Of a DNA stretch of 64,000 nt, positions 27,153 through 36,332 are shown one piece after another. The first letter of the stretch is position 1. The number at the start of each line of letters is the position of its first letter. Both the position numbers and the translations under genes were made by a program. Location of the stretch: assembly GCA_964640385.1 (NCBI GenBank), contig CAZXFL010000003.1:1-64000 (forward strand), given 5' to 3'. The notes beneath the pieces were generated by a model. That model was given only the letters and a program-made list of their open reading frames with translations, was not told the origin of the DNA and did no database searches. The stretch comes from JBBDIK01 sp964640385 (GTDB lineage: Bacteria > Actinomycetota > UBA4738 > JBBDHU01).

Positions 27153-28142
27153 CTAGTCCTTCCAGACCTGTGGGTTCAGCAGCGTCGGACCCGGCTGGTC
27201 CTTCAGCAGTACGGCCTCGAGGTTGTCGGTCGCCAGGTTCCCCATCGCGATGCGGGTCTCGTAGGACGCGCTCCCCAGGTGCGGGATGATGACGGCGTTC
27301 TCGGCCTTCAGCAGGTCGGGGTGCACCTCTGGCTCCTTCTCGAACACGTCGATGCCGGCGGCGAAGATCTCGCCGTCCTGCAGTGCCCGCCCGAGCGCCT
27401 CCTCGTCCATGACCGGTCCGCGTGAGGTGTTCACGATGACGGCTGTATCCTTCATCCGCTTGAACTGCTCGGTGGAGAACAGGTGGCGCGTCTCGGGCGT
27501 CAGCGCGACGTGGACCGAGATGAAGTCCGCCTCCTCGAGCAGTTGCTCGAACTCACGGTACTCGGCACCCAGCTCCTTCTCGACCTCTTCGGGAGCGCGG
27601 CGCACGTCGTAGTAGATGATCCTCTGGTTGAATCCCTTGGCGCCGCGGCGGGCGACGGCTTGGCCGATGCGGCCGAACCCTACGATGCCGAGCGTTGCGC
27701 CCCAGAGGTCTTGGCCCTGCATCATCAGCGGGCCCCAGATCCACGGTGTCTTCGCGCGCAGGAACCGGTCGCCCTCGGCGATGCGCCGGCCGGCGGCGAT
27801 CAGCAGTGCGAACGCGCAGTCGGCCGTCGTTTCGGACAGGACCTCAGGCGTGTTGGACGCCAGGATGCCGCGTTCGGTGCAGGCCTCGACGTCGATGTTG
27901 TCGAATCCGACCGCGAAGTTGGCGACGATCTTGCACCGCTCGCCGGCGGCGTCCAGCAGTTCGCCATCGACCTTCTCGGTAAGCAGGGTCATCAGGCCGT
28001 CCTTGCCCTTGACGCGCGCCAGCAGCTCGTCGCGGCCGATGTTCCAGTCGTCCTCCCACTGGTCGACGTCGAACAGCTCCTTGCAGCGCTCCAGGACGAC
28101 GTCGGGGATGTTGCGGGTGATGAAGATGCTCGGCTTGCTCAC
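27153..28142 (-). CDS. NAD(P)-dependent D-2-hydroxyacid dehydrogenase (glyoxylate/hydroxypyruvate reductase-like)
   Basis: 329 aa. Catalytic-domain opening KPSIFITRNIPDVVLERC; Rossmann motif GIVGFGRIGQAVARRG (about 149-164); substrate/cofactor region VIVNTSRGPVMDEEALG; catalytic Glu in EKEPEVHPDL and His in IIPHLGSASYETR. Closest to D-glycerate dehydrogenase/glyoxylate reductase. Start overlaps the aminotransferase stop by 4 bp. With the aminotransferase it could handle serine/hydroxypyruvate or glyoxylate/glycine (inference). Confidence 0.88.
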   Translation of the reverse strand: MSKPSIFITRNIPDVVLERCKELFDVDQWEDDWNIGRDELLARVKGKDGLMTLLTEKVDGELLDAAGERCKIVANFAVGFDNIDVEACTERGILASNTPEVLSETTADCAFALLIAAGRRIAEGDRFLRAKTPWIWGPLMMQGQDLWGATLGIVGFGRIGQAVARRGAKGFNQRIIYYDVRRAPEEVEKELGAEYREFEQLLEEADFISVHVALTPETRHLFSTEQFKRMKDTAVIVNTSRGPVMDEEALGRALQDGEIFAAGIDVFEKEPEVHPDLLKAENAVIIPHLGSASYETRIAMGNLATDNLEAVLLKDQPGPTLLNPQVWKD

Positions 28143-29317
28143 TTGCTCACCTCTCCGATGGTCGATGAGATCGCGTCAAGCGCGGCCTTGATGTTCTCCT
28201 GCGAGTTGGCGTAGCTGAAGCGAAGGTAGCCCTCACCCTGCGCGCCGAACGCGCTGCCCCACAGGCACGCGACGCCGGCCTTCTCCATGATGTGGTTCAT
28301 CAGCGTCTTGGAATCCACGCCGGTCTCCTTGATGTTGGGGAAGACGTAGAAGGCGCCGCCCGGATCGACGCAGCTGAATCCGTCGATCGCGTTCAGGCCG
28401 TCGACGATGAGTTGTCGCCGCGTGTCGAACTCCTTCTTCATCATCTCGACGTCGTCCCACGGGCCGGTCAGCGCCGCCGCCGCGGCGTGCTGGCTGAACG
28501 CGCTGGTGCAGCTGACGGTGTTGATGACGAGGCGGGTGGCCGGCTCGACCAGCCACTCGGGGAACACGCCGTAGCCCAGGCGCCAGCCGGTCATCGCGAA
28601 GGTCTTGGACCAGCCGTCCAGCAGGATCGTGCGCTCGTGCATGCCGGGAACGTCGAGCACCGAGTTGTGCTTGCGATCACCGTAGGTAAGCGCCCAGTAG
28701 ACCTCGTCGGACAGAACGATGATGTCGTTCTCGATCGCGATCTGCGCGATGGCCTCGGTATCTTCCTTGGTCAGCGCCGAACCGCACGGGTTGTGCGGCG
28801 TGTTGAGGATCAGCAGCTTGGTCTTCGACGTGATGAGGGACCTCAGCTCTTCGGGGTCGACGCGGAACTCGTTCTCCTCACGCAGCGGGTAGGGGACCGG
28901 CGTCGCGCCGAAGAACTTGGTCAGCGACTCGTACATCGGGAAGCCGGGGTCCGGGTAGACGACCTCGTCGCCGGGGCCGGCCAGGATCCCGATCGCCAGG
29001 AACATGATCGGCTTGGCGCCCGGTGTGACGATGACCCGGTCGGCGGTGGTCTGGAGGCGGTCGAACCGGTCCAGGAACTCGACTACGGCCTCGCGCAGGA
29101 GCGGGATGCCCGGGGCGGGGACGTAGTGGGTGTGCCCCGCTTCGATGGCGTCGATCGCGGTCTGGCGCACGTGCGCCGGGGTGTCGAAGTCGGGCTCACC
29201 GATCTCCAGGTGGATGATGGAGCGGCCCTCGGCTTCCAGGGCGCGGGCCTTGGCCAGGACCTCGAAGGCCGACTCGGTTCCGAGGACGTTCATCCGATCT
29301 GCGAGTTGCTGTGCCAT
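28139..29317 (-). CDS. PLP-dependent class I/II aminotransferase
   Basis: 392 aa, aspartate-aminotransferase-like fold type I. IHLEIGEPDFDTP near the N-terminus, LILNTPHNPCGSALT (cofactor Asn), and GWSKTFAMTGWRLGYG with the Schiff-base Lys. ATG is preceded by GGAGGGA. First gene of the three-gene leftward operon aminotransferase-dehydrogenase-C26 peptidase. Exact amino donor and acceptor not predictable. Confidence 0.88.
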   Translation of the reverse strand: MAQQLADRMNVLGTESAFEVLAKARALEAEGRSIIHLEIGEPDFDTPAHVRQTAIDAIEAGHTHYVPAPGIPLLREAVVEFLDRFDRLQTTADRVIVTPGAKPIMFLAIGILAGPGDEVVYPDPGFPMYESLTKFFGATPVPYPLREENEFRVDPEELRSLITSKTKLLILNTPHNPCGSALTKEDTEAIAQIAIENDIIVLSDEVYWALTYGDRKHNSVLDVPGMHERTILLDGWSKTFAMTGWRLGYGVFPEWLVEPATRLVINTVSCTSAFSQHAAAAALTGPWDDVEMMKKEFDTRRQLIVDGLNAIDGFSCVDPGGAFYVFPNIKETGVDSKTLMNHIMEKAGVACLWGSAFGAQGEGYLRFSYANSQENIKAALDAISSTIGEVSK

Positions 29318-29456
29318 GGCTTCCCTCCGTGCGTTGGGGAACGGCGGAGGAGCCCTCCGGCCCCGGCCGTCCTGATGTGAGGCTCAGAATCCTACCGAAC
29401 CCCAGGCCCGGCGTGCGAGTCCGAGGCGTGCGTCGGAGGACTGGGGGCTCCGCTGG

Positions 29457-29462
29457 TAGATT
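29457..29462 (+). promoter_or_regulatory. -10 hexamer (TAGATT)
   Basis: TAGATT ends 10 nt before ATG 29473, giving at most a very short leader for the GreA-like gene. A TAGGAT at 29394-29389 on the other strand is a candidate -10 for the divergent aminotransferase operon. Confidence 0.35.
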
Positions 29463-29472
29463 CCCTGTTCCC

Positions 29473-30012
29473 ATGGTTGACCTTCCCGAAGAACTCGCGA
29501 AACGGCCGCCGCGCCGCCCCGGTCACGAGCCGACCGCCGTCCTCACGCTTGAGGCCTATGGGCGTTTGAAGGCGGAGCTGGACGATCTGCGCGGGCGTGG
29601 CCGCGAGGACATGGGCAAGCGGCTGCTCGTTGCGCGAGAGCACGGCGACATCCGTGAGAACGCCGAGTACGACGAGGCGAAGAACGCGCAAGGGCTCATG
29701 GAGGCGCGGATCCGGTCGCTCGAGGCCAAGCTCCAGGACCCCGAGATCGTCGAGACTCCGATCGCCTCCGACGCGGCAGGGGCGGGCATGCTCGTCACCG
29801 TCAAACCGCTCGACGATGACGACGACGAGGAGGAGACCTACCTCCTGGCCGTCGAGGCCGAGGAGCGGGCGAAGGGCGCGCGGACGGTGACGGTGACGTC
29901 ACCGCTCGGCCAGGCGCTCATGGGCGCGAAGGTCGCCGACGAGGTCGTCTACGAGGCGCCCGGCGGCAAGTTCCGCTACCAGGTCGTCTCGTTCGAGCCC
30001 CACTCGGGCTAG
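29473..30012 (+). CDS. greA: GreA/GreB-type transcription elongation factor
   Basis: 179 aa. N-terminal coiled coil with the acidic tip and family signature AREHGDIRENAEYDEAKNAQG (about 53-73), then a C-terminal FKBP-like domain (SPLGQALMGAKVADEV). It acts in the RNA polymerase secondary channel to trigger cleavage of backtracked transcripts. It is longer than the usual ~158 aa because of a basic N-terminal extension and an acidic insert (DDDDDEEE, about 115-122), so it may be a Gre paralogue. Confidence 0.85.
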   Translation: MVDLPEELAKRPPRRPGHEPTAVLTLEAYGRLKAELDDLRGRGREDMGKRLLVAREHGDIRENAEYDEAKNAQGLMEARIRSLEAKLQDPEIVETPIASDAAGAGMLVTVKPLDDDDDEEETYLLAVEAEERAKGARTVTVTSPLGQALMGAKVADEVVYEAPGGKFRYQVVSFEPHSG

Positions 30013-30062
30013 CCGAGCCCCAAGCGCGGGGTCGGCCCCTGGCCCCCCGGCGCCTGCGGCGA

Positions 30063-30068
30063 TAGCCT
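30063..30068 (+). promoter_or_regulatory. -10 hexamer (TAGCCT) of a leaderless gene
   Basis: TAGCCT, 7 nt, ATG 30076; no Shine-Dalgarno in the 7 nt. Confidence 0.4.
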
Positions 30069-30075
30069 GCTACTG

Positions 30076-30753
30076 ATGACCGACGATCCCCATCCCAAGC
30101 TGCGCCGGGACGAGCTCGAACCCAGGGCGGTTCGGGAGATGCCCGGTCCGAGGCAGAACCCCGGGATGGTCGCTCCCTACATGCAGAAGGCGGGCAAGTG
30201 GCCTTTCCGCGCCGTCCTCGCTGGGCTGTACAAGGCCGGTGTCCACCCACTGCACCTCACGATCGCCTCGCTCATCTTGAACCTGGCCGCCGGGTGGCTC
30301 ATCGCCACCGGACATTTCCTCGCCGGCGGCCTCGTCCTGGTCCCCGCAGGACTGGCCGACGTCTTCGACGGCTCGATCGCTCGGCTGCGCGGTGAGGAGA
30401 GCGAACGCGGCGCGTTCCTGGATTCGGTGCTGGACCGCGTTTCAGACCTGATCGTGTTCGGGTCGCTGTACTGGGCGCTCGCCGGTCAGGGCCACGATCT
30501 TGAGGCCGCGCTCGCGCTGGTCACGCTGGTCGTGTCGCTCGGCGTGAGCTTCGTCCGAGCCGAAGCCGAGGCGAACGGTCTGACGATGACCGAAGGGCTT
30601 TTCCAGCGAACCGAACGCTACGTGGTCACGGTGGCCGGTCTCGTGATCCCGGGGCTGCTCCTGCCGGCGCTCGCGCTGCTCGCCACCCTCGGTGCGTTCA
30701 CATTCCTGCAGCGCGTGTGGATCACCGCCCGTCGGCTCGCGAAGGGCGATTAG
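30076..30753 (+). CDS. CDP-alcohol phosphatidyltransferase
   Basis: 225 aa membrane enzyme. It carries the complete CDP-alcohol motif D-x2-DG-x2-AR-x8-G-x3-D-x3-D (DVFDGSIAR...GAFLDSVLD, about residues 95-118). About six helices. It condenses a CDP-activated lipid with an alcohol such as glycerol-phosphate or inositol-phosphate; the acceptor cannot be told. The 35-residue polar N-terminus is longer than usual. Confidence 0.85.
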   Translation: MTDDPHPKLRRDELEPRAVREMPGPRQNPGMVAPYMQKAGKWPFRAVLAGLYKAGVHPLHLTIASLILNLAAGWLIATGHFLAGGLVLVPAGLADVFDGSIARLRGEESERGAFLDSVLDRVSDLIVFGSLYWALAGQGHDLEAALALVTLVVSLGVSFVRAEAEANGLTMTEGLFQRTERYVVTVAGLVIPGLLLPALALLATLGAFTFLQRVWITARRLAKGD

Positions 30754-30793
30754 GGTAGCGTGGCCTGCAGCGATCTCGGAGGGGGTGGGTAGC

Positions 30794-31126
30794 GTGGCCG
30801 ATGAGTTCCAGCGGGTCGGCGCGTTGGCGGAGGTGCCGGAAGGCGAGTTGCGCCCGTTCGATCTGCACGGCGAGCGAGCGTGCATCGCGCACGTCGGAGA
30901 AGGCGTGTTCGCGCTCGGTGACGAATGTACGCACTCGGGCTGCTCGCTGTCGGAAGAGGGCGAGGTCTCCAAGGACGGCGAGGGGATCGAGTGCGTGTGT
31001 CATGGCAGCATCTTCGATCTGCACACGGGTGAGCCGCTCCACGGCCCGGCAACGGATCCGGTGCCCGTCTATCACGTGCAGGTCGTCGACGGCTGGATCG
31101 AACTCGGGCCGAAGGTCGAGGACTAG
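30794..31126 (+). CDS. Rieske-type [2Fe-2S] ferredoxin
   Basis: 110 aa. Cluster ligands in ECTHSGCSL (C-x-H) and CVCHGSIFD (C-x2-H), as in soluble Rieske ferredoxins of dioxygenase and nitrite-reductase-like systems. GGAGGGGG precedes GTG 30794. TAGGGT/TAGCGT hexamers at 30751-30761 may be the -10. No oxygenase partner lies next to it, so the electron acceptor is unknown. Confidence 0.88.
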   Translation: MADEFQRVGALAEVPEGELRPFDLHGERACIAHVGEGVFALGDECTHSGCSLSEEGEVSKDGEGIECVCHGSIFDLHTGEPLHGPATDPVPVYHVQVVDGWIELGPKVED

Positions 31127-31165
31127 GCCGGGACCGCGAACGACCTGAGGAAGGGAACGAACGGC

Positions 31166-32071
31166 ATGAAGCTCGGGATGGTTGGACTCGGCCGCATGGG
31201 CGGCAACATGACCACGCGACTGATCCGCGGCGGCCACGACGTCGTCGCGTTCGACCCGAGCGCCGATGCGGTCGCGGCCGCCGAGAAGGACGGCGCCGTC
31301 GGTGCGGCGTCACTTGAAGAGATGGTCGGCAAGCTGGACGCGCCTCGGGTGGTCTGGATCATGGTGCCGGCCGGCGACATCACCGAGCAGACCGTGCAGT
31401 CGCTCGGCGGGCTGTTCTCGTCCGGCGACGTTCTGATCGACGGCGGCAACTCGAAGTACACCGACTCCCAGCGCCGCGCCGACCAGCTCGGCAAGGGCGG
31501 CATCCGGTTCCTGGACGCCGGGACCAGCGGCGGGGTGTGGGGCCTGGAGAACGGGTACTGCCTGATGGTCGGCGGCGAGAAGGCTGCGTTCGACCTGACC
31601 GAGCCGATCTTCGCGACGCTCGCGCCGACCGACGGCTACGCGTACATGGGCAAGAGCGGCGCGGGCCACTTCACCAAGATGGTCCACAACGGCATCGAGT
31701 ACGGGCTTCTCGCCGCCTACGGCGAGGGCTTCGAGATCTTGCAGGCCAGCGAGTTCGACCTGGACCTGACCGAGATCGCCGGGATCTGGCGCTACGGCAG
31801 CGTGGTGCGGTCGTGGTTGCTGGAACTTCTCTACGACGCTTTGCAGAAGGACCCGAACCTGGAGCAGGTGCGCGGATACGTGGACGATTCGGGTGAAGGC
31901 CGCTGGACGGTGGAGGCGGCGATCAACGAGAACGTGCCGGCGCCGATCACCGCGATGGCGCTGTTCCTGCGGTTCGCCTCGCGCCAGGACGAGTCCTTCG
32001 CGGCGAAGGCCATCGCTGCGCTGCGCAACGAGTTCGGTGGCCACGCCGTCAAGGCGGAAGACGGGACGTGA
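31166..32071 (+). CDS. gnd: 6-phosphogluconate dehydrogenase, short (NAD-type) form
   Basis: 301 aa, the short class of about 300 residues. N-terminal Rossmann motif GMVGLGRMGGNM; substrate loop AGTSGGVWGLENGYC; catalytic Lys/Asn in FTKMVHNGIEYG. Oxidatively decarboxylates 6-phosphogluconate to ribulose-5-phosphate. Overlaps zwf by 4 bp (GTGA): the two oxidative pentose phosphate enzymes are translationally coupled. Confidence 0.93.
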   Translation: MKLGMVGLGRMGGNMTTRLIRGGHDVVAFDPSADAVAAAEKDGAVGAASLEEMVGKLDAPRVVWIMVPAGDITEQTVQSLGGLFSSGDVLIDGGNSKYTDSQRRADQLGKGGIRFLDAGTSGGVWGLENGYCLMVGGEKAAFDLTEPIFATLAPTDGYAYMGKSGAGHFTKMVHNGIEYGLLAAYGEGFEILQASEFDLDLTEIAGIWRYGSVVRSWLLELLYDALQKDPNLEQVRGYVDDSGEGRWTVEAAINENVPAPITAMALFLRFASRQDESFAAKAIAALRNEFGGHAVKAEDGT

Positions 32072-33519
32072 GCTCGGGCGCCGATCTCCCGCCGCAGGCG
32101 GTCGTCATCTTCGGCGCGTCCGGAGATCTGACGCGCCGCAAGCTGCTGCCCGCCTTCTACCACTTGTTCCTGGAGGGGCTGCTCCCGAGGGGGTTCGCGA
32201 TCACCGGCTACGCGCTGGACGACTGGAGCGACGCCGAGTTCCGCGAGCATGCCCACGAAAGCGTCAACCAGTTCGGGGGCCACGTTCCCGAAGGCGAGGT
32301 CTGGGAGGACTTCTCGGAGCACCTCACGTACCTGTCGGGCAACTTCGACGATGCGGATGCGTTCACGCGGCTCCGTGACCACCTAGAGGAGGTCGACAGC
32401 CAACACGCGACCGGCGGCAACCGGTACTTCCACACCGCGACTCCCTCGTCGGTCTTCCCGGCGGTGGTCAAGTTGCTGGGTGAGTCGGGCCTCGCCGAGG
32501 GCGCGCGGATCGTGTTCGAGAAGCCGTTCGGCCACGACCTGGAGAGCGCCCGCGAGCTGAACCGCACCATCCACGAGGTCTTCGACGAGTCGCAGGTCTT
32601 CCGCATCGATCACTACCTCGGCAAGGAGACCGTGCAGAACATCTTGGCGTTCCGCTTCTCCAACGGGATGTTCGAACCGGTGTGGAACCGCCGGTACATC
32701 GACAGCGTGCAGATCACGGTGGCCGAGGACATCGACATCCAGGGACGCGGCGCGTTCTACGAGCAGACCGGCGCGATCCGGGACATGGTCCAGACGCACC
32801 TGTTCCAGGTGATGACGTTCCTGGCGATGGAGCCGCCGGTGTCGTTCGATCCTGACCGGTTGCGCGACGAGACGGTCAAGGTGCTGCGCAGCATCCAGCC
32901 CGTCGACCCGGCCAAGGTGGTCCGTGGCCAGTACGACGGGTATCGCGAGGGCACAGGCGTCGCGCCGGACTCGCAGGTCGAGACCTTCGCCGCGCTGGAG
33001 TTGGAGATCGACACCTGGCGGTGGGCCGACGTGCCGTTCTACCTGCGGACGGGCAAGGCGCTCGCGCAGAAGTCCAGCGAGATCACGCTGGTGTTCAAGC
33101 GCGTGCCGTACAATGTGTTCCGTGGGACGGACGTCCCGCTCGCCAAGCGTGACCACTTGACGATCCGCATCCAGCCCGACGAAGGCATCTCGCTCGCGAT
33201 CAACGCGAAGAAGCCCGGACCCGACATGGAACTCGGGCGCGTGCGGATGGATTTCGACTACGACCAGGCGTTCAAGTCCGAGATCCTGGACGCGTACGAA
33301 CTGCTGGTGCTCGAGGCGATGGAGGGTGACCACACGCTGTTCCTGAGGGAGGACGGCGTGGAGCGGGCCTGGGAGGTCCTGCAGCCCGTGCTCGATGCCC
33401 CGCCGCCGGTCGTTGAGTACGCACGGGGGAGCTGGGGGCCGGAGGCCTCCGAGGAGCTGATCGCCCCCCGCGACTGGCACGTCTCCCACGTGCCCCTCGA
33501 GGACGATCACCCGGCCTGA
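32068..33519 (+). CDS. zwf: Glucose-6-phosphate 1-dehydrogenase
   Basis: 483 aa. Nucleotide motif FGASGDLTRRKL (about 14-25), EKPFGHD, and the active-site signature RIDHYLGKETVQN (about 178-190). Produces 6-phosphogluconolactone and reduced cofactor, feeding gnd encoded just upstream. No opcA or lactonase gene follows. Confidence 0.95.
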   Translation: MSSGADLPPQAVVIFGASGDLTRRKLLPAFYHLFLEGLLPRGFAITGYALDDWSDAEFREHAHESVNQFGGHVPEGEVWEDFSEHLTYLSGNFDDADAFTRLRDHLEEVDSQHATGGNRYFHTATPSSVFPAVVKLLGESGLAEGARIVFEKPFGHDLESARELNRTIHEVFDESQVFRIDHYLGKETVQNILAFRFSNGMFEPVWNRRYIDSVQITVAEDIDIQGRGAFYEQTGAIRDMVQTHLFQVMTFLAMEPPVSFDPDRLRDETVKVLRSIQPVDPAKVVRGQYDGYREGTGVAPDSQVETFAALELEIDTWRWADVPFYLRTGKALAQKSSEITLVFKRVPYNVFRGTDVPLAKRDHLTIRIQPDEGISLAINAKKPGPDMELGRVRMDFDYDQAFKSEILDAYELLVLEAMEGDHTLFLREDGVERAWEVLQPVLDAPPPVVEYARGSWGPEASEELIAPRDWHVSHVPLEDDHPA

Positions 33520-33529
33520 CCTGCGGTGC

Positions 33530-33558
33530 TGGACCTGGCGGGAAGGCCGGACTACGAT
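33530..33558 (+). promoter_or_regulatory. Promoter (-35 TGGACC, -10 TACGAT)
   Basis: TGGACC (33530-33535) and TACGAT (33553-33558), spacer 17 nt, precede the polytopic membrane protein gene, which has a GGGGGGAAG ribosome binding site. Confidence 0.45.
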
Positions 33559-33588
33559 TCGCCCGTTCGAACCTTGGGGGGGAAGACC

Positions 33589-34773
33589 ATGATGGACCGG
33601 GCCGTCCCACGGGCGATCGTGCCTCTGATCGGGGCCGCGATGGTGCTCTTCGTCGTCACCGTCGCCATCGGGATCCTGAACGGAACGGATCTCGTGAAGT
33701 TCTCGCACAACCAACTGCTCGCGCATGTTCACGCGGGCACGCTGGGCTGGATCACGCTGTCGGTGTTCGCCGCGGCCGCGTGGATCTTGGGGACCGAACG
33801 GGTGCCGCCTGCGCTCGTATGGCTCTCGGTCATCGCCGTCGCGCTCTACGTGCTGGCGTTCTGGCTTGGGATGCTTTCCCTGCGCCCGCTCGCCGGCACC
33901 CTGATGCTCCTCGACATCTTCTGGTTCACGGGCTGGGCGTTCTCCGTCCGCAAGGTCCGGCCCCCTTCCGTTACGAGTCTGTCGATCCTGTTGTCCCTGA
34001 TCACGCTGTGCATCGGCGGGGTCCTCGGGGTGCTGCTCGGGCTGAAACTGGCCGGTATGGCGGATTGGGTCCCCGACGCGGCGGCGGAGGGCCACCCCGC
34101 GACGATGGTGGCCGGCTACCTGATCCTGGCCGGGACGGCGTTGGCCGAGCAGCTCCTCGGCGGCTCGGGCTCGGACAAGATGACCAAGCCCGGCGTCGCG
34201 CAGGCCATACTGTTGTTCGGCGGCGGCCTCGCGCTCGCGATCGGCCTGCTCGCCGACCTCATGCCGCTGTTGTTGCTGAACCTTGTCGGTGAAGTCGTGG
34301 GAACCGCTTTCGTCGTCGTTCGGCTGTGGAAACCCATGATGGGTGCGGGCTGGGGTACTGCCGGACCGAAACGCCATGCAGCGGCCGCCGTGCTGTTCCT
34401 GATCCCGGCGATCCTTCTACTCGCCTATGTCATCGGGACCGGCGCGCCGAAGAACTTCGCCAACATCCCGTTGGGATATTTCCTGGCGCTCGATCACATG
34501 ATCTTCATCGGGGTGCTGACGAACTCGATCTTCGGCATCATCCTCATGATGACCGCGGCCCGGCGGAACGTAGCCGCGGCCGCCGACCATGTGGTGTTCT
34601 GGGGTATCAACCTCGGGTTGGTCGCGTTCGTGTTGGGGTTGCTGCTGGACCAGGCGATGCTCAAGCGGATCGGGACGCCGATCATGGGGCTGTCTATCCT
34701 CCTGGGACTCGCCGTCGGGGCGATGCGGCTCAGCGGTGGGGCGAAGACCGCGGCGGCGGCACCGGCAGCCTAG
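33589..34773 (+). CDS. Polytopic membrane protein, heme-copper-oxidase subunit I-like (unknown function)
   Basis: 394 aa with about 11-12 membrane helices. Conserved-looking histidines are embedded in helices: LLAHVHAGTLGWIT (about residue 45), GHPATMVAGYL (about 167) and LDHMIFIGVLTNSIFG (about 302). The pattern recalls NnrS and the catalytic subunit of heme-copper oxidases, but the full set of heme/CuB ligands is not evident. ATG 33589 is chosen for its Shine-Dalgarno and its position after the -10 box. Function not assigned. Confidence 0.65.
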   Translation: MMDRAVPRAIVPLIGAAMVLFVVTVAIGILNGTDLVKFSHNQLLAHVHAGTLGWITLSVFAAAAWILGTERVPPALVWLSVIAVALYVLAFWLGMLSLRPLAGTLMLLDIFWFTGWAFSVRKVRPPSVTSLSILLSLITLCIGGVLGVLLGLKLAGMADWVPDAAAEGHPATMVAGYLILAGTALAEQLLGGSGSDKMTKPGVAQAILLFGGGLALAIGLLADLMPLLLLNLVGEVVGTAFVVVRLWKPMMGAGWGTAGPKRHAAAAVLFLIPAILLLAYVIGTGAPKNFANIPLGYFLALDHMIFIGVLTNSIFGIILMMTAARRNVAAAADHVVFWGINLGLVAFVLGLLLDQAMLKRIGTPIMGLSILLGLAVGAMRLSGGAKTAAAAPAA

Positions 34774-34817
34774 CTGGCCTCGCGCCGCGCGAGATGCGCG
34801 ACCCACCCGATCAGGGG

Positions 34818-34823
34818 TAGGCT
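34818..34823 (+). promoter_or_regulatory. -10 hexamer (TAGGCT) of trpB2
   Basis: TAGGCT about 30 nt before ATG 34853; a GGAGGA ribosome binding site lies between, so this gene has a normal leader. Confidence 0.35.
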
Positions 34824-34852
34824 CGACTTCCGGCGACCCGAGGAGGATCCCC

Positions 34853-36232
34853 ATGACCGACCGCACGAGCTTCGACCTCGCACCCGAGGAGATGCCGACG
34901 GCGTGGTTCAACATCATGCCGAGCATCGTGCAAGCCGGCATGCAGCCCCTTCCGCCGCTGCATCCGGGGACAAAGGAGCCGATCGGGCCGGACGATCTGG
35001 CGCCGCTGTTCCCGATGTCGCTGATCGGCCAGGAGGTCTCGACCGACGAGTGGATCGACATCCCCGGGCCGGTCCTGGACGTCTACCGGCTGTGGCGGCC
35101 CTCGCCGCTGTACCGCGCGACGCGCCTGGAGCAGGAACTCGACACTCCGGCGCACATCTACTTCAAGTATGAAGGCGTCTCGCCGGCGGGTTCGCACAAG
35201 CCCAACACAGCCGTCGCGCAGGCGTACTACAACAAGGAAGCGGGCATCAAACGGATCTCGACCGAAACGGGCGCCGGCCAGTGGGGCTCGGCGATCGCGA
35301 TGGCATGCAAGTTCTTCGAGATGGAGTGCCTGGTGTTCATGGTGCGGGCGTCCTACGACCAGAAGCCGTATCGGCGGATGTTCATGGAGGCGTTCGGAGC
35401 CGAGTGCCGTCCGTCGCCTTCACCGACGACCGGTGCCGGAAAGGGCGTGCTTGAGGCGAACCCGGACTCGACCGGGTCGCTCGGGATCGCGATCAGCGAG
35501 GCGGTCGAGGTTGCCGCGACCAACGAGGACACGAACTACTCGCTGGGTAGCGTGCTCGGTCACGTGCTGCTGCACCAGACGATCATCGGGCTGGAAGCGC
35601 AGAAGCAGATGGAACTCGCCGGCGAGGATCCGGACGTGATCATCGGCTGCGTCGGCGGCGGTTCGAACTACGCGGGCATCGCGTACCCGTTCATGGCCGA
35701 CAAGCTCGCGGGCAAGAAGGACTACAGATTCGTCGCGGCCGAGCCCGCGGCGTGTCCGACGCTGACGAAGGGGAAGTACGCGTACGACTTCGGCGATACG
35801 GCGATGCTGACGCCACTGGTTCCGATGTACACGCTGGGTCACGACTTCGTCCCGGCGCCGGTGCACGCGGGCGGGCTCCGCTACCACGGCGACGCGCCGT
35901 CGCTGTCGCTGTTGGTGAAGGAAGGCCACATGGACGCGAAGGCCTACACGCAGAACGCGGTGTTCGAGGCGGCGACGACCTTCGCGAACGCGCAGGGGAT
36001 CATCCCGGGGCCCGAGCCGGCGCACGCGATCAAGGCAGTGATCGACGAAGCGATCGAGGCGAAGGAGGCGGGGGAGGAGCGGGTCATCTTGTTCAACCTC
36101 TCCGGGCACGGATTGTTCGATCTGGCGGCCTACGACGACTACCGGAACGGGCGGCTGCCGGAGTTCGAGTTCGACCCAGCGGCGGAGGAAGCTGCACTCG
36201 CAAACCTGCCGGACGTCCCGCTCCCGGGATAA
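34853..36232 (+). CDS. trpB: TrpB-like PLP-dependent enzyme (TrpB2 class)
   Basis: 459 aa, the length of the TrpB2 subclass of tryptophan synthase beta chain. Long N-terminal part with PLPPLHPGTKEPIGPDDL and RPSPLYRATRLE; PLP Lys in GSHKPNTAVAQAY (about residue 118); ETGAGQWGSA; phosphate-binding CVGGGSNYAG. Makes tryptophan from indole and serine, often independently of TrpA. No trpA or other trp gene is nearby, suggesting indole salvage or a different beta-replacement reaction. Confidence 0.88.
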   Translation: MTDRTSFDLAPEEMPTAWFNIMPSIVQAGMQPLPPLHPGTKEPIGPDDLAPLFPMSLIGQEVSTDEWIDIPGPVLDVYRLWRPSPLYRATRLEQELDTPAHIYFKYEGVSPAGSHKPNTAVAQAYYNKEAGIKRISTETGAGQWGSAIAMACKFFEMECLVFMVRASYDQKPYRRMFMEAFGAECRPSPSPTTGAGKGVLEANPDSTGSLGIAISEAVEVAATNEDTNYSLGSVLGHVLLHQTIIGLEAQKQMELAGEDPDVIIGCVGGGSNYAGIAYPFMADKLAGKKDYRFVAAEPAACPTLTKGKYAYDFGDTAMLTPLVPMYTLGHDFVPAPVHAGGLRYHGDAPSLSLLVKEGHMDAKAYTQNAVFEAATTFANAQGIIPGPEPAHAIKAVIDEAIEAKEAGEERVILFNLSGHGLFDLAAYDDYRNGRLPEFEFDPAAEEAALANLPDVPLPG

Positions 36233-36319
36233 GGACTTGGGCTCCTCTTGAGCCAGTTCGGCGTCGCCTGGCTGGTACCCGTGGCCACAGCGGCGGCCCG
36301 GCTCCGCCGGGCTCCGCGG

Positions 36320-36325
36320 TAGGGT
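36320..36325 (+). promoter_or_regulatory. -10 hexamer (TAGGGT) of a leaderless gene
   Basis: TAGGGT, 7 nt, ATG 36333. The alternative GTG at 36324 falls inside the hexamer, so ATG is the likely start. Confidence 0.45.
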
Positions 36326-36332
36326 GCTGGGC

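Noticed and set aside
32383..34377. Minus-strand frame of 664 codons opposite zwf and the membrane protein
   Set aside because: Gln/Arg/His-rich shadow frame crossing a gene boundary with no motif.
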